Source of the DNA: an uncultured Porphyromonadaceae bacterium
GTDB taxonomy: Bacteria; Bacteroidota; Bacteroidia; Bacteroidales; Muribaculaceae
Length of the DNA stretch: 64,000 bases
Assembly: GCA_947567425.1 (NCBI GenBank)
Contig: CANOLV010000009.1
Location: 31,139-95,138 of the forward strand
Reading direction: 5' to 3'
The stretch's first letter is position 1. Every line of letters starts with the position of its first letter. Both the position numbers and the translations under genes were made by a program. Positions 50,160 through 59,424 of this stretch are shown piece by piece. The notes under the pieces are model-generated. The model was not told the origin of the DNA. It worked only from the letters and a program-made list of their open reading frames with translations, and did not search any database.

Positions 50160-50960
50160 ATGAATGACAAAATATCTGTCGTTATAAATACTTATAATGC
50201 AGAGCGACATCTTAGAGATGTACTTGAGAGTGTTTCTTCGTTTGATGAAGTGCTTGTCTGTGATATGGAAAGCACCGACTCTACAGTCGAAATTGCAAAA
50301 GAATGTAATTGCAAGGTGGTTAATTTCCCTAAAGGAGAGCATGAAATATGCGAGCCTGCTCGTGACTTTGCCATTCATTCAGCTCAAAATGATTGGGTTT
50401 TAGTAGTTGATGCCGACGAAATTGTTCCGGATAGCCTACGAAAGTATTTGTATGAATTTATAAGGCGGAAACAATCGGATATTACGGGCTTGGCTATTCC
50501 ACGTCGCAATATGTTTATGGGAAAATACATAACTGATTTGCCTGATTACCAACTCCGATTTTTCAGGCAGAATTTAGCCGTATGGGAACCAATCATACAT
50601 TCACGGCCCAAAATAAAAGGTAAGATAGAGAATATCCCTAATAAAAAATCCTTGTCGCTTATTCATTTGGATAATCCCGTAATAAGGTCGAGAATTGAAA
50701 AAATTAATCGTTATACTGATTATGAGGTGACCAAAAGATTTGATCGTAATTATGGCTTTTTTGACTTGGCATTTCGTCCTGCATTCTTTTTTATGAAAAG
50801 CTACATATTTGGACGAGGATTTTTTGGCGGTACAAGGGGGCTTGCTAAGGCTTATATGTCAATGGTGTATCAGATTGTGTTAATCTCGAAGAAGATAGAA
50901 AGCGATCTAATGAATACCATTAAACCAACACAAATAAGTTCCACACATGAACAGATGTAA
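50160..50960 (+). CDS. LPS-core-type family 2 glycosyltransferase (WaaE/LgtF-like)
   Basis: 266 residues from the start MNDKISVVINTYNAERHL at 50160; 13 codons upstream run into the hairpin region and are rejected. The GT-A core has VLVCDMESTDSTVEIAKE and the metal-binding VLVVDADEIVPDSL. GEHEICEPARDFAI is typical of beta-glycosyltransferases that extend the LPS inner core. The C-terminal segment (about 215-255) is basic and amphipathic. It overlaps the kinase gene by 14 bases. The gene is distinctly AT-rich relative to its flanks, like the three that follow. Sugar specificity is unknown. Confidence 0.85.
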   Translation: MNDKISVVINTYNAERHLRDVLESVSSFDEVLVCDMESTDSTVEIAKECNCKVVNFPKGEHEICEPARDFAIHSAQNDWVLVVDADEIVPDSLRKYLYEFIRRKQSDITGLAIPRRNMFMGKYITDLPDYQLRFFRQNLAVWEPIIHSRPKIKGKIENIPNKKSLSLIHLDNPVIRSRIEKINRYTDYEVTKRFDRNYGFFDLAFRPAFFFMKSYIFGRGFFGGTRGLAKAYMSMVYQIVLISKKIESDLMNTIKPTQISSTHEQM

Positions 50961-51711
50961 AATAATTGCATCGTCGGCCAACTATGAATTAATTTTGGCT
51001 GATTTCGATGTGTTTAAAGATCTTGATCGTGGCGATTGTATTTATTCCGGTCGCAACGTTCTGGTTCGATATAAGATTAATGGCATGGATATTGTTGTCA
51101 AGTATTTTAAAAGGTCACTCTTTTCTTCCGTGAAATATTTTTGCCGTAAGTCAAAAGCTTGCCGATCGTATGAGAATGCACTCTGTTTAATCTCAAGAGG
51201 TATCCGCACGCCATCTCCTATTGCTTACATCGAGTGCCGTGGATTCTTGAATAGGCTTCTAAAGAGCGCATACATCTGTGAGTTTGAAGAGTCTCAACCA
51301 ATTGCACAAGTACTGTCAAGTGACAGATATGCAGAGGTGCTGACTTCATTTGCGGAATTTGTCTCGGAATTGCACAGCAAGGGGATATTGCACAATGATT
51401 TAAATTCAACCAATGTCAGAGTTTTAGATTCGATTGACAATAAGTTCCGATTCGGTCTTATAGACTTGAATAGGATGGATATTCTTCCAAAAGGGGTTAG
51501 GTTGACGGAGAGGGAACGCTTTATGAATCTTGTGCGGTTTTCAGATTTAAACTTTAAATTTTGTATGTTTTTGATCGCATATCTTAAAGCTTCCGGACTT
51601 CCATGTTCTGATTTTAAACAGGCACTGATGATGAAATCGTATGATTGTCGTCGAATAGATTCGATTAAAAAGTGTAAAAGAAATTTTTATAGGATATTTA
51701 AACATGGGTGA
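50947..51711 (+). CDS. Kdo/LPS-core kinase-like protein (InaA/WaaP fold)
   Basis: 254 residues. The protein-kinase-like catalytic loop is LHSKGILHNDLNSTNVRV (about 140-157), and the metal-binding DFG equivalent is LIDLNRM. The N-lobe has a Lys in IVVKYFKRSLFSS. This is the pattern of small bacterial kinases that phosphorylate Kdo or heptose in the LPS inner core. Its position directly after a WaaE-like transferase supports an LPS-core role. It overlaps that gene by 14 bases and precedes the GT32 gene by three. AT-rich codon use suggests shared ancestry with the island. Confidence 0.82.
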   Translation: MNRCKIIASSANYELILADFDVFKDLDRGDCIYSGRNVLVRYKINGMDIVVKYFKRSLFSSVKYFCRKSKACRSYENALCLISRGIRTPSPIAYIECRGFLNRLLKSAYICEFEESQPIAQVLSSDRYAEVLTSFAEFVSELHSKGILHNDLNSTNVRVLDSIDNKFRFGLIDLNRMDILPKGVRLTERERFMNLVRFSDLNFKFCMFLIAYLKASGLPCSDFKQALMMKSYDCRRIDSIKKCKRNFYRIFKHG

Positions 51712-51714
51712 AAT

Positions 51715-52389
51715 ATGATTCCAAAAATTATACATTATTGTTGGTTCGGACGAAAAGATAAACCGGAGTCATTTTGTAGATATTTAAAAACCTGGGAAGA
51801 ATATTTGCCCGATTTTGAAATCAAGGAATGGAATGAGGATAATTTTGACGTAAATTATTGGCTTTATTCACGAGAGGCTTACGCTACTGGCAATTTTGCC
51901 CATGTTTCTGATGTCTGTCGTATTTATGTGCTAAATGTATACGGCGGAATTTATCTTGACACGGATGTCGAAGTGTGCAGATCGTTTGATGGTTTTTTAT
52001 CTGATAAAACGTTTGTGGGTATGGAGTCTACGGAATGTATTGGGACATGCGTTATTGGATCGGAGGCAAATGTACAGTGGTTAAATATGCTAATAGAATA
52101 CTATGAAAACACACATTTTATAAATTTATTTGGCCATTGTGTCAGGACCCCAAACACGGTAATAATATCTAAAAAGATTTTACCGCATCTATCCAAATCG
52201 GAGCTTCCAACTATTTACCCGATCGGATATTTCTGTGATTGGGAAAAACATGAGTCAAGAAATTCAATTGTATTTGCAGTACATCATTATCATGCTTCGT
52301 GGCGAAAGAAAAGATCACTTTGGCAAAAGATGAAGTCCTTATGGGTTGGATTCAAAATTAGGCATTTTTGGAATCTTTGGACTCGGTGA
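51715..52389 (+). CDS. Family 32 glycosyltransferase
   Basis: 224 residues. It begins MIPKIIHYCWFGRKDKP, the GT32 opening, with KEWNEDNFDVN, FAHVSDVCRIYVLNVYGGIYLDTDVEV (the DxD motif) and a C-terminal AVHHYHASWRKK. GT32 enzymes add mannose, galactose or similar sugars to capsules and LPS. It is three bases from the kinase gene. AT-rich. The acceptor is unknown; the setting implies a surface glycan. Confidence 0.9.
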   Translation: MIPKIIHYCWFGRKDKPESFCRYLKTWEEYLPDFEIKEWNEDNFDVNYWLYSREAYATGNFAHVSDVCRIYVLNVYGGIYLDTDVEVCRSFDGFLSDKTFVGMESTECIGTCVIGSEANVQWLNMLIEYYENTHFINLFGHCVRTPNTVIISKKILPHLSKSELPTIYPIGYFCDWEKHESRNSIVFAVHHYHASWRKKRSLWQKMKSLWVGFKIRHFWNLWTR

Positions 52390-52457
52390 GGATTTATTGA
52401 TGGATTGCTTTGATTTTGATTCTTGATTTGTGGCAGTGTTTATTTAATTTGTGTGTG

Positions 52458-53585
52458 ATGAAATCATGTCTTAAAAGTTTGACTGAAATTTTAGTGGAAA
52501 TACGTTTGGGCAATATATTTTTCCGACTTATAGGAATGCTCCCATGTAGAAGGATTGAATTGGACTATTATCAAACGGTTTCAGAACTGTCCTCGGTATA
52601 TGAGGATGTTGGCGTAAGCTGTGTCGCGAAAGATTCTGACGACTATGCTGAAAATCTCCACATTTATGATTTGCAAATAATTGTGCCGGTTTATAATTGT
52701 GAATGCTATGTGGAGAGGTGCATACAGTCTATTATGAATCAAAGATGTGGATATCGTGTTCTGATTACGGTCGTAAACGATGGTTCTACGGATAGCTCAC
52801 GAAAAATTTTATCTAAATTTGAGAATGATGATAATATAGAGATTATCGATCAGGTTAATGCTGGGCTTTCTGAAGCGAGAAATACAGGCTTGAATAGATT
52901 GAGGGCAAATTATGTCATGTTTGTCGATTCAGATGATTATTTGTTGGATAATGCTATAGAACCCCTGATTTCATGTGCTATAGTGAATAATAGCGACATT
53001 GTTCAGGGTGGATTCACTAAAATATCTGAAAGTGGGAAACTTATAAAAACGACTCTTTATGAACGTAGGGATACGTTTGGAGAACTGTCGGGATTCCCAT
53101 GGGGTAAGATATTTAATTCAAAATTATTTAAAAATGTTCGCTTCTCTGGAAATTATTGGTTTGAAGATACGTTGTGTGCAATGGTTTTGTTTCCGTTGGC
53201 AAAAAGGGTTTCTTCGATTGATTCGGCTGTATACGCTTATAGAGATAATCCACGAGGAATAAGTCACAATCGTAAAAATCTAAAAGTAATCGATACTGTA
53301 TATATAACAAGACGTTTGCTTGAAGATAGATTGACTTTGGGCATAGCTTTAACTCAATATGATTATGAACATTTCTTACGACAGGTAGCCCTTAATTTCA
53401 AGAGGATAAACGTGTTGGGAAATTCTGATGTGTCTAAAAAAGTATTTAGACTTCATATTTGGCTTTATAGAAAATATTTTACCTCTTTTCATACGGAACT
53501 TCAGGAGAATAAGTTTATGCAGAAGGCTTTACAAGAGGATAATTATTGGCTTTATCAGATGGCATCAGTGTTGATATTTAAGTAG
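52458..53585 (+). CDS. Family 2 glycosyltransferase
   Basis: 375 residues from the ATG at 52458 (MKSCLKSLTEILVEIRL); the frame can extend to a TTG at 52410 but that start is less likely. A hydrophobic-basic N-terminal extension of about 80 residues precedes the GT-A domain, which starts LQIIVPVYNCECYVERCI and has VNDGSTDSS, GLSEARNTGL and the metal site MFVDSDDYLL. ENDTLC-like acceptor motif reads WFEDTLCAMVLF. It is the last gene of the AT-rich island. Donor and acceptor are unknown. Confidence 0.85.
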   Translation: MKSCLKSLTEILVEIRLGNIFFRLIGMLPCRRIELDYYQTVSELSSVYEDVGVSCVAKDSDDYAENLHIYDLQIIVPVYNCECYVERCIQSIMNQRCGYRVLITVVNDGSTDSSRKILSKFENDDNIEIIDQVNAGLSEARNTGLNRLRANYVMFVDSDDYLLDNAIEPLISCAIVNNSDIVQGGFTKISESGKLIKTTLYERRDTFGELSGFPWGKIFNSKLFKNVRFSGNYWFEDTLCAMVLFPLAKRVSSIDSAVYAYRDNPRGISHNRKNLKVIDTVYITRRLLEDRLTLGIALTQYDYEHFLRQVALNFKRINVLGNSDVSKKVFRLHIWLYRKYFTSFHTELQENKFMQKALQEDNYWLYQMASVLIFK

Positions 53586-53722
53586 GTTTTAGATGTTAAA
53601 GCATTGTCGCAGAACACGATGTCTGAAGCTACGGGAATGCCGTAGGCGCGTCGGCAGAGCCGGCGAAGATGTGTAGCCACAACCTCCCCTTCGGCCACAT
53701 CGCGGCCATACAAAATGCGGAA

Positions 53723-55201
53723 TTATAGGTCGGGTTTATCCGGAGCGTTGGGGTTTATCATGCTTCTTGCCGCTCCGACGCCGATAATGCCAAGAGCCTG
53801 CCATAGGTTTAGTCCTTTCTCTTTTGTGAATTTGAAGTCCGGAAGGCTGTATTTGTGCGTATTCATGGATGAAAATCCGACAGGCAGTTCCGTAGTGATG
53901 ATAAAGTCTACAAGATTGAATCTGACTTTGTCGTAGAGCATCAAAGTCTTGATGCCTATATTGCATTCATATCCGCCTATCATCACGTCGTCGCCTAACT
54001 TCACAATAAGTCCAGGCGGATTAACTATATGGCCACCAAGGTTTACGGGCATATCCTGAACTTTGTAGCACTCTGTGATTATGACACCGCCGATGCCGGC
54101 TTCTCTGGTCGAGTCCAACGTGGCATGTGATTGAATGTAATCTCTGTTAGTCTCATAAAAGGCATTGTTGAGCGAGCCGAACGATGCGTCGCCGCTGTCG
54201 ATGCACATAAGCAGGTCCGTGTTCAGCACGGTGCCTTTTGTCAGCAAGTTCATCGTTGACGAAAAGCAAAGATTCGGTGCGCTGTCGGTTCTGTCCGGAG
54301 GTGTGGTCGGAATGGTGATACGGCGGTTTGAGAAGTCTATTGTCAGGTCTTTGAGTTGAAGCATCAGCTCGCTGCCGACCACGATGTTGAAGCAGTCGAT
54401 GTATTGATCGGCTTCCTCGTTGCCTGACGAGAGTGAAATGACGGTGAACGGGACGTCACGGACTGTGATATCCCCGATTCTCAGCTCTTTTGCCATTGCG
54501 ATATATCCCTGGCGCCGATCAACGCCATGTACGGTTATTACGGTGCTGTCCAGCGGGATGAGATTAAGCTTTTCGGCCATTTCCACTGAGATCATATTGG
54601 ACCCGGCTCCTGTGTCAAAAGTTATGTCGGCTTCCTCCCCATTTATGTAGCTGCCGGATAAATGCATCAATACGGAGCCTTTGTCGGCGGGGCCGACCGG
54701 TATGATGGTGAATGGCACTATAGCCTCCCGGCTGTCGGGAAATTCGATTCGGTACGGTCTGTAGGCCGATAGCGCCGCGTAGCGGTTTGCCGTCGCTGTC
54801 AGGCCCTCGATTGTCGCGGAATCCATATACTGTCTGGTTTGCGACACTATGGCGTTGATCATAGAAGATGCCTCAGCATTGAATCCCTCTCTGCTCAAAT
54901 CCATTCCGAACATATAGACTGAGGAGACCAGATTGCCCGTGTCAAGGGAGTGGGAGTTGAGAAGTTCCTGAAATGCCGGTATTGACATGTCCGTGCGGTT
55001 TAGCCGGTTTCCAAGCAGACAGCGTGTGAATACCTCAAGAAAGGGGTTGATCGAATCTTTCGGAGAGGCTTTGTATATCGAGTCAAGAGCGAACCAATCC
55101 GAATAGTTCATAGCATTGGCAATTTTTTCGTCAACTGTCTGCGCGGTGATTTTCAGCACGGCGGCAAATGCTATACATAGAGTTGTTATATATCTTTTCA
55201 T
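53723..55201 (-). CDS. Secreted aspartic protease-like protein with two retropepsin lobes
   Basis: 492 residues from MKRYITTLCIAFAAVLKITAQ at 55201, a signal peptide; a longer upstream frame adds 54 unlikely residues and is rejected. After a helical TPR-like region (about 20-150), a first retropepsin lobe contains ITFDTGAGSNMIS (Asp196) and closes with FNIVVGSELMLQLKDLTIDFSNRRI. A second lobe contains LLMCIDSGDASFGSL (Asp335) and closes with ECNIGIKTLMLYDKVRFNL. Retropepsins are usually one lobe that dimerises; here both lobes are on one chain, as in eukaryotic pepsins. Probably periplasmic. Substrate and whether both Asp act together are unknown. Confidence 0.75.
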   Translation of the reverse strand: MKRYITTLCIAFAAVLKITAQTVDEKIANAMNYSDWFALDSIYKASPKDSINPFLEVFTRCLLGNRLNRTDMSIPAFQELLNSHSLDTGNLVSSVYMFGMDLSREGFNAEASSMINAIVSQTRQYMDSATIEGLTATANRYAALSAYRPYRIEFPDSREAIVPFTIIPVGPADKGSVLMHLSGSYINGEEADITFDTGAGSNMISVEMAEKLNLIPLDSTVITVHGVDRRQGYIAMAKELRIGDITVRDVPFTVISLSSGNEEADQYIDCFNIVVGSELMLQLKDLTIDFSNRRITIPTTPPDRTDSAPNLCFSSTMNLLTKGTVLNTDLLMCIDSGDASFGSLNNAFYETNRDYIQSHATLDSTREAGIGGVIITECYKVQDMPVNLGGHIVNPPGLIVKLGDDVMIGGYECNIGIKTLMLYDKVRFNLVDFIITTELPVGFSSMNTHKYSLPDFKFTKEKGLNLWQALGIIGVGAARSMINPNAPDKPDL

Positions 55202-55400
55202 GTCATGCGGGCTGTTTGTTCTAAAGGATATACGTCGATCGATCAGTATTCGTTGCGGTTGGGGTCCGTATCCGATTTTACAATCATCGGATGCATCGGT
55301 TGGAAAGCCGAGGTTTTTGCAAATGTAATCATAATAATTAAGAATATGGCGTTCTACGGACAAAAATATAACGCATGATTCGCAGGGGTTGCCGCAGTCT

Positions 55401-55469
55401 ATGTCCTACGGACATATCGGGAGCCGGGTTTATTGTCCAGGCACATGTCGCCTGCCGGCTCCATGTACC
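55401..55469 (+). repeat. Double-palindrome dispersed repeat, copy B
   Basis: ATGTCCTACGGACAT at 55401-55415, 24 bases, then a hairpin with arms GGCACATGTCGCC (55440-55452) and GGCTCCATGTACC (55457-55469) and a 4-base loop. The arms are identical to copy A at 15615-15685; the loop and spacer differ. A further palindrome, CCTGCGCAGG, follows at 55483-55492 in this copy only. The region 55202-55647 has no convincing gene. Confidence 0.75.
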
Positions 55470-55557
55470 GGGTTGCGTCGGGCCTGCGCAGGTCGTGGCA
55501 TGGATGGTGGAGTGGTGCCGCTGTGGCCTCCGGCATGGTATAATGTGCTGGGTTCGG

Positions 55558-55589
55558 TTTGCCGGAGTGGGGGATTTTGATTATATTTG
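55558..55589 (+). promoter_or_regulatory. Promoter of the GH43 gene at 55648
   Basis: TTTG at 55558-55561, a 20-base spacer, and TATATTTG at 55582-55589 followed by CG: full match to the Bacteroidetes promoter. It leaves a leader of about 50 bases before the ATG at 55648 and lies 88 bases after repeat copy B. Confidence 0.8.
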
Positions 55590-55647
55590 CGGTAATATGT
55601 TTCATCGGGATTTTAAAGTCCCTCTTTTTTAATCCAAAATATCTTCT

Positions 55648-56655
55648 ATGAACGTTGTTTCCCGTACAATCTTGTCAATCATCCTGGCTCTGTCGGTGAT
55701 TCCGGCGGTAGCTCGTCCTAACCGTGATCAGGTGCGCCATGATGTGCCCCTGGATTCTATCATATTGAGTGATCCATGCATATTGGCCGACGATGCTACA
55801 AATATGTATTATATGACAGGCACCGGCGGCCGACTCTGGAAAAGTCCCGACCTTAAGCTTTGGGAAGGCCCTTATACAGTGGCGATGACCGATTCGGCTT
55901 CGTGGATGGGACCACGTCCTGCCATTTGGGCCGCGGAGCTTCATAAATATGGCGGAAAATACTATTACTTCGCCACATTCACCAATTCGGCGGTGTCAGT
56001 AGGCAATTATAAGGGGAATAATCTTGAACGTCGTGCCTGCCATGTGCTGGTCAGCGATAAGGCCGAAGGTCCGTACGTTCCTGTTGAGGGATCGGATGCC
56101 GAATATCTTCCTGCCGACAGGCTGACCCTCGACGGCACTCTTTGGGTTGACACAGACAACAAACCATACATGGTCTACTGCTGGGAGTGGTTACAGAACT
56201 GGGACGGAACCATCGAAAAGATCGAGCTTAAGCCCGACATGAGTGGCACTGTAGGCGAGGGCAGGATACTGTTCCGTGCCAGCGCGTCGCCGTGGAGCCA
56301 CGAGGTGGTCGACGGCAAGGAGCGTCCGAACCGTGTGACCGACGGCCCTTATCTGCACCGCACAGCCACGGGCCGGCTGGCGATGATATGGACCAGCTGG
56401 ATCGACAAAATATACACTCAGGGCGTAGCCTATTCGCAAAGCGGCACGCTCGACGGACCTTGGATTCAGGAGGAGAAACCTTTCACTCCGGCCGACTTCG
56501 GACATGGAATGCTGTTCCGCACGTTTGACGGTCAGCTCCTTATGTCGGTACATAGTCATAAGGATGTCAACGGTCGTTATATCCGTGTCCCGCACCTGTT
56601 CCACGTCGACGACTCCGGCGACAAGCTCGTCCTCGGCGCACCCTACCGCCCCTGA
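55648..56655 (+). CDS. GH43 family secreted glycosidase
   Basis: 335 residues with a signal peptide (TILSIILALSVIPAVA). The five-bladed propeller signature starts at IILSDPCILADDATNMYYMTGT, where the first Asp is the probable general base; WAAELHKYGGKYYYFATFTN carries the probable acid Glu, and LDGTLWVDTDNKPYMVYCW the pKa-modulating Asp. GH43 enzymes act on arabinan, xylan or galactan side chains. It has a complete promoter and a terminator, so it appears monocistronic. It is only distantly like the GH43 protein encoded at 14207-15289; both lie downstream of a copy of the same palindromic repeat. Confidence 0.87.
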   Translation: MNVVSRTILSIILALSVIPAVARPNRDQVRHDVPLDSIILSDPCILADDATNMYYMTGTGGRLWKSPDLKLWEGPYTVAMTDSASWMGPRPAIWAAELHKYGGKYYYFATFTNSAVSVGNYKGNNLERRACHVLVSDKAEGPYVPVEGSDAEYLPADRLTLDGTLWVDTDNKPYMVYCWEWLQNWDGTIEKIELKPDMSGTVGEGRILFRASASPWSHEVVDGKERPNRVTDGPYLHRTATGRLAMIWTSWIDKIYTQGVAYSQSGTLDGPWIQEEKPFTPADFGHGMLFRTFDGQLLMSVHSHKDVNGRYIRVPHLFHVDDSGDKLVLGAPYRP

Positions 56656-56669
56656 ATTTGCCGTAAAAA

Positions 56670-56713
56670 CTTCAGGCACCTTCTTAAGTTATGATCCTTA
56701 TAGGTGCCTGAAG
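56670..56713 (+). terminator. Terminator of the GH43 gene
   Basis: Perfect 12-base arms CTTCAGGCACCT (56670-56681) and AGGTGCCTGAAG (56702-56713), 20-base loop, 15 bases after the stop codon. The T run is short (TGTTAATA). Confidence 0.75.
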
Positions 56714-56793
56714 TGTTAATACTACGGACTTTTTGCGCTTAGTGCGCTGATAAGTTTGTGATATTCGCTTTTCGGTTGTAATTTTGTGGAGAT

Positions 56794-57576
56794 ATGTTTT
56801 GGCTGAATAAGAAACCATATAAGATAGGACTCGCTTTGAGCGGGGGCGGGGCCAGAGGATTCGCCCACCTCGGCGCACTCTACGCCATGGACGAACTCGG
56901 CATCAAACCCGACATCATAGCCGGGGTGAGCGCCGGATCGATAGTGGCCGCTCTTTATGGAGCGGGACTCCCGCCGTTGGAGATACTGAAACGCTTTATG
57001 AAGGTGAAAGTCTCTGACTTTTGCGAGATTGCCGTGCCTAAGGACGGATTTCTGCGGATGGAGGGCTTCAAGGAGTTTCTCGACTCCAATCTTCTGGTAA
57101 AGAATATAGAGGAATGCCCCATACCTATAGCTATATGCGCCACCGACATATTCAATGCCGTTCCTGTCCAGTGGAGGCAGGGTCGGATAGCCGAGCGTGT
57201 GATGGCGTCATGTTCGCTCCCGATCGTGTTCAAGCCGGTTAAGATAGCTGGCGTGAGCTACGTCGACGGCGGTGTCCTGCACAATTTGCCGGCGTGGGCC
57301 ATAAGAAGCGAGTGCGAGCATCTTATCGGTGTCAATGTCAGTCCGCTCAACACGATTGACGAGATGTCAAGTTCGATAATAGACATAGCTACCCGTTCAT
57401 ACCACCTGATGGCGAGGGCCAACTCCCTGCACGACATGAAGCAGTGTGACACGGTCATATCCACCGACTCCATCTCTGATGTCAACGTATTTAACATGCA
57501 TGACAAGGACAAGATGTTCAAGAGCGGTTACAAGGCGGCCAAAAAGGCATTGATGAAATCGAAGCTCTGCCGGTGA
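56794..57576 (+). CDS. Patatin-like phospholipase (RssA-type)
   Basis: 260 residues. The oxyanion motif ALSGGGARGFAHLGAL is at 14-30, nucleophile Ser46 is in GVSAGS, and the catalytic Asp158 is in VDGGVLHN (DGG in place of the usual DGA/G). There is no signal peptide, so it acts in the cytoplasm or at the inner membrane face. It should hydrolyse acyl esters of phospholipids or lysophospholipids. The length matches RssA/YchK proteins. It is followed by the GH13 gene after 65 bases; no link between the two is evident. Confidence 0.92.
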   Translation: MFWLNKKPYKIGLALSGGGARGFAHLGALYAMDELGIKPDIIAGVSAGSIVAALYGAGLPPLEILKRFMKVKVSDFCEIAVPKDGFLRMEGFKEFLDSNLLVKNIEECPIPIAICATDIFNAVPVQWRQGRIAERVMASCSLPIVFKPVKIAGVSYVDGGVLHNLPAWAIRSECEHLIGVNVSPLNTIDEMSSSIIDIATRSYHLMARANSLHDMKQCDTVISTDSISDVNVFNMHDKDKMFKSGYKAAKKALMKSKLCR

Positions 57577-57641
57577 CGCGCCGGCTGACGATGCAAGAGA
57601 CAGTTGAATGAAAGAATGTGCAAATATATTAATGTAAGACG

Positions 57642-59390
57642 ATGAACAACGAGAAACCGGTCATTTATCAGCTATTGCCCCGTCTGTTCGCCAACACATG
57701 CGACAAGTGTGTGCCCAACGGAACTATCGAGCAGAACGGATGCGGAAAAATGAATGATATAACCACACGTGTTCTGCGCTCGATCAAAGAGCTTGGCACC
57801 ACGCATGTATGGTACACAGGCGTGATAGAGCATTCACACCAGACCGACTACACGCGCTACGGCATACATCGCGACAACCCGCACGTGGTCAAGGGTAAGG
57901 CAGGTTCGCCGTATGCGATAAAGGATTATTACGATGTCGACCCCGACATAGCGGTTAACGTCAAGGAGCGCATGGCGGAGTTTGAGGCGCTGATAGAGCG
58001 CACGCACGATGCCGGCATGAAGGTGATTATCGACTTTGTGCCTAACCATGTGTCGAGGCAGTACGTGTCCGATGCCAGACCTCCGCATGTGGCCGATTTC
58101 GGCGAAGGCGACGATAAAAACAGATTTTTCGACCGCGACAATAATTTCTACTACATACCTCACCAGCTTTTTGCCCCCAACTTCGATATGGGCCAAGGCG
58201 CGGATGCATACGTTGAGTTTCCGGCCAAAGCTTCCGGCAACGACTGCTTCAATGCATTCCCCACGGTCAACGACTGGTATGAGACGGTGAAGCTCAATTA
58301 CGGCGTCGACTACGGCGACGGGTCGCGCCATTTCTACCCGGTCCCGAAGACATGGTTCCAGATGCTCGACATCCTGCGGTTCTGGGCCGCGAAGGGGGTC
58401 GACGCGTTCAGGTGCGACATGGCCCACATGGTGCCGGTCGAGTTTTGGTCGTGGGCGCTGTCGAATGTCCGCGAACGCTACCCCAGAGTGGTGTTTATCG
58501 CCGAGATATATGATGTGTCGCTTTATCCCGTGTTTGTCAAAAATGCCGGATTCAATTATCTGTACGATAAGGTGAACCTTTACGACACGCTCCGAGGCAT
58601 ACAGTGCTGGAACGTGTCGGCCGCGCAGCTGACCAACTGCTGGCAGACTGTCGAGGGAGTGGCGTCGCACATGCTCAATTTCCTCGAGAACCATGATGAG
58701 CAGAGATTTGGATCGCCTCAGTATGCCGGCGACCCGTCGCTCGTGATTCCGTCGCTCGTGGTCAGTGCATTCTTCAACACCGGGCCTATGATGATATATT
58801 CCGGTCAGGAACTGGGCGAACGTGCGCTCGATGCCGAGGGATTCAGCGGACAGGACGGCCGCACCACCATATTCGACTACTGGAGCATGCCCACCGTGCG
58901 CCGATGGTTCAATGGTGGAAAGTGCGACACCGAGAAGCTTACGAGCCGGGAAGTGTGGCTCCGCAATAAGTATAAGACCGTTCTGCGCCTGTGCAATACC
59001 GAGAAGTCCATATCCAGGGGGCGGTTCTTTGATCTGATGTATGTCAACTATGACAATCCGTCGCTCAATCCACACAGGCAGTACACGTTCCTGCGCAGTT
59101 GCGACGACGAGACTCTGCTTATAGCCGTCAACTTCAGCTCCGAACCGTGTAACCTGCGCATAAACATACCTCGTCATGCTTTCGAGGTGCTCAGTCTGCC
59201 GCAGGGCGACTGCGTGGCCGTCGAGCTTCTGACGCGCGACATGATGCGCAAGTCGCTTTCGCCCGACAAGCCTTTTATCACGGAAGTAGGGCCTAATGAT
59301 GCCGTCGTATGGAAGATAAAGCATAAAAATGTGCTCCCCGATGATAAAAAAACCGCGTCGGATAGGCGAAGTCAAGTCAAAAAAGCATAA
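57642..59390 (+). CDS. Cytoplasmic GH13 alpha-amylase-family enzyme
   Basis: 582 residues with no signal peptide. GH13 conserved regions: I IIDFVPNHV, II VDAFRCDMAH (nucleophile Asp259), III FIAEIYD (acid Glu288), IV LENHDEQRFG (Asp352). The beta-sandwich C-domain runs from about 475 to 570. It would cut or transfer alpha-glucosidic bonds in the cytoplasm, for example in glycogen or maltodextrin use. The N-terminal stretch LLPRLFANTCDKCVPNGTIEQNG with two Cys is characteristic of a Bacteroidetes subgroup. The prs promoter overlaps its stop codon. Confidence 0.93.
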   Translation: MNNEKPVIYQLLPRLFANTCDKCVPNGTIEQNGCGKMNDITTRVLRSIKELGTTHVWYTGVIEHSHQTDYTRYGIHRDNPHVVKGKAGSPYAIKDYYDVDPDIAVNVKERMAEFEALIERTHDAGMKVIIDFVPNHVSRQYVSDARPPHVADFGEGDDKNRFFDRDNNFYYIPHQLFAPNFDMGQGADAYVEFPAKASGNDCFNAFPTVNDWYETVKLNYGVDYGDGSRHFYPVPKTWFQMLDILRFWAAKGVDAFRCDMAHMVPVEFWSWALSNVRERYPRVVFIAEIYDVSLYPVFVKNAGFNYLYDKVNLYDTLRGIQCWNVSAAQLTNCWQTVEGVASHMLNFLENHDEQRFGSPQYAGDPSLVIPSLVVSAFFNTGPMMIYSGQELGERALDAEGFSGQDGRTTIFDYWSMPTVRRWFNGGKCDTEKLTSREVWLRNKYKTVLRLCNTEKSISRGRFFDLMYVNYDNPSLNPHRQYTFLRSCDDETLLIAVNFSSEPCNLRINIPRHAFEVLSLPQGDCVAVELLTRDMMRKSLSPDKPFITEVGPNDAVVWKIKHKNVLPDDKKTASDRRSQVKKA

Positions 59391-59395
59391 TTTTG
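59388..59395 (+). promoter_or_regulatory. -7 element of prs
   Basis: TAATTTTG followed by TA overlaps the GH13 stop codon and lies 29 bases before the prs ATG. No -33 TTTG at standard spacing was found. Confidence 0.5.
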
Positions 59396-59424
59396 TAGAA
59401 AATTTCTGAACTAAATAATTTGTA

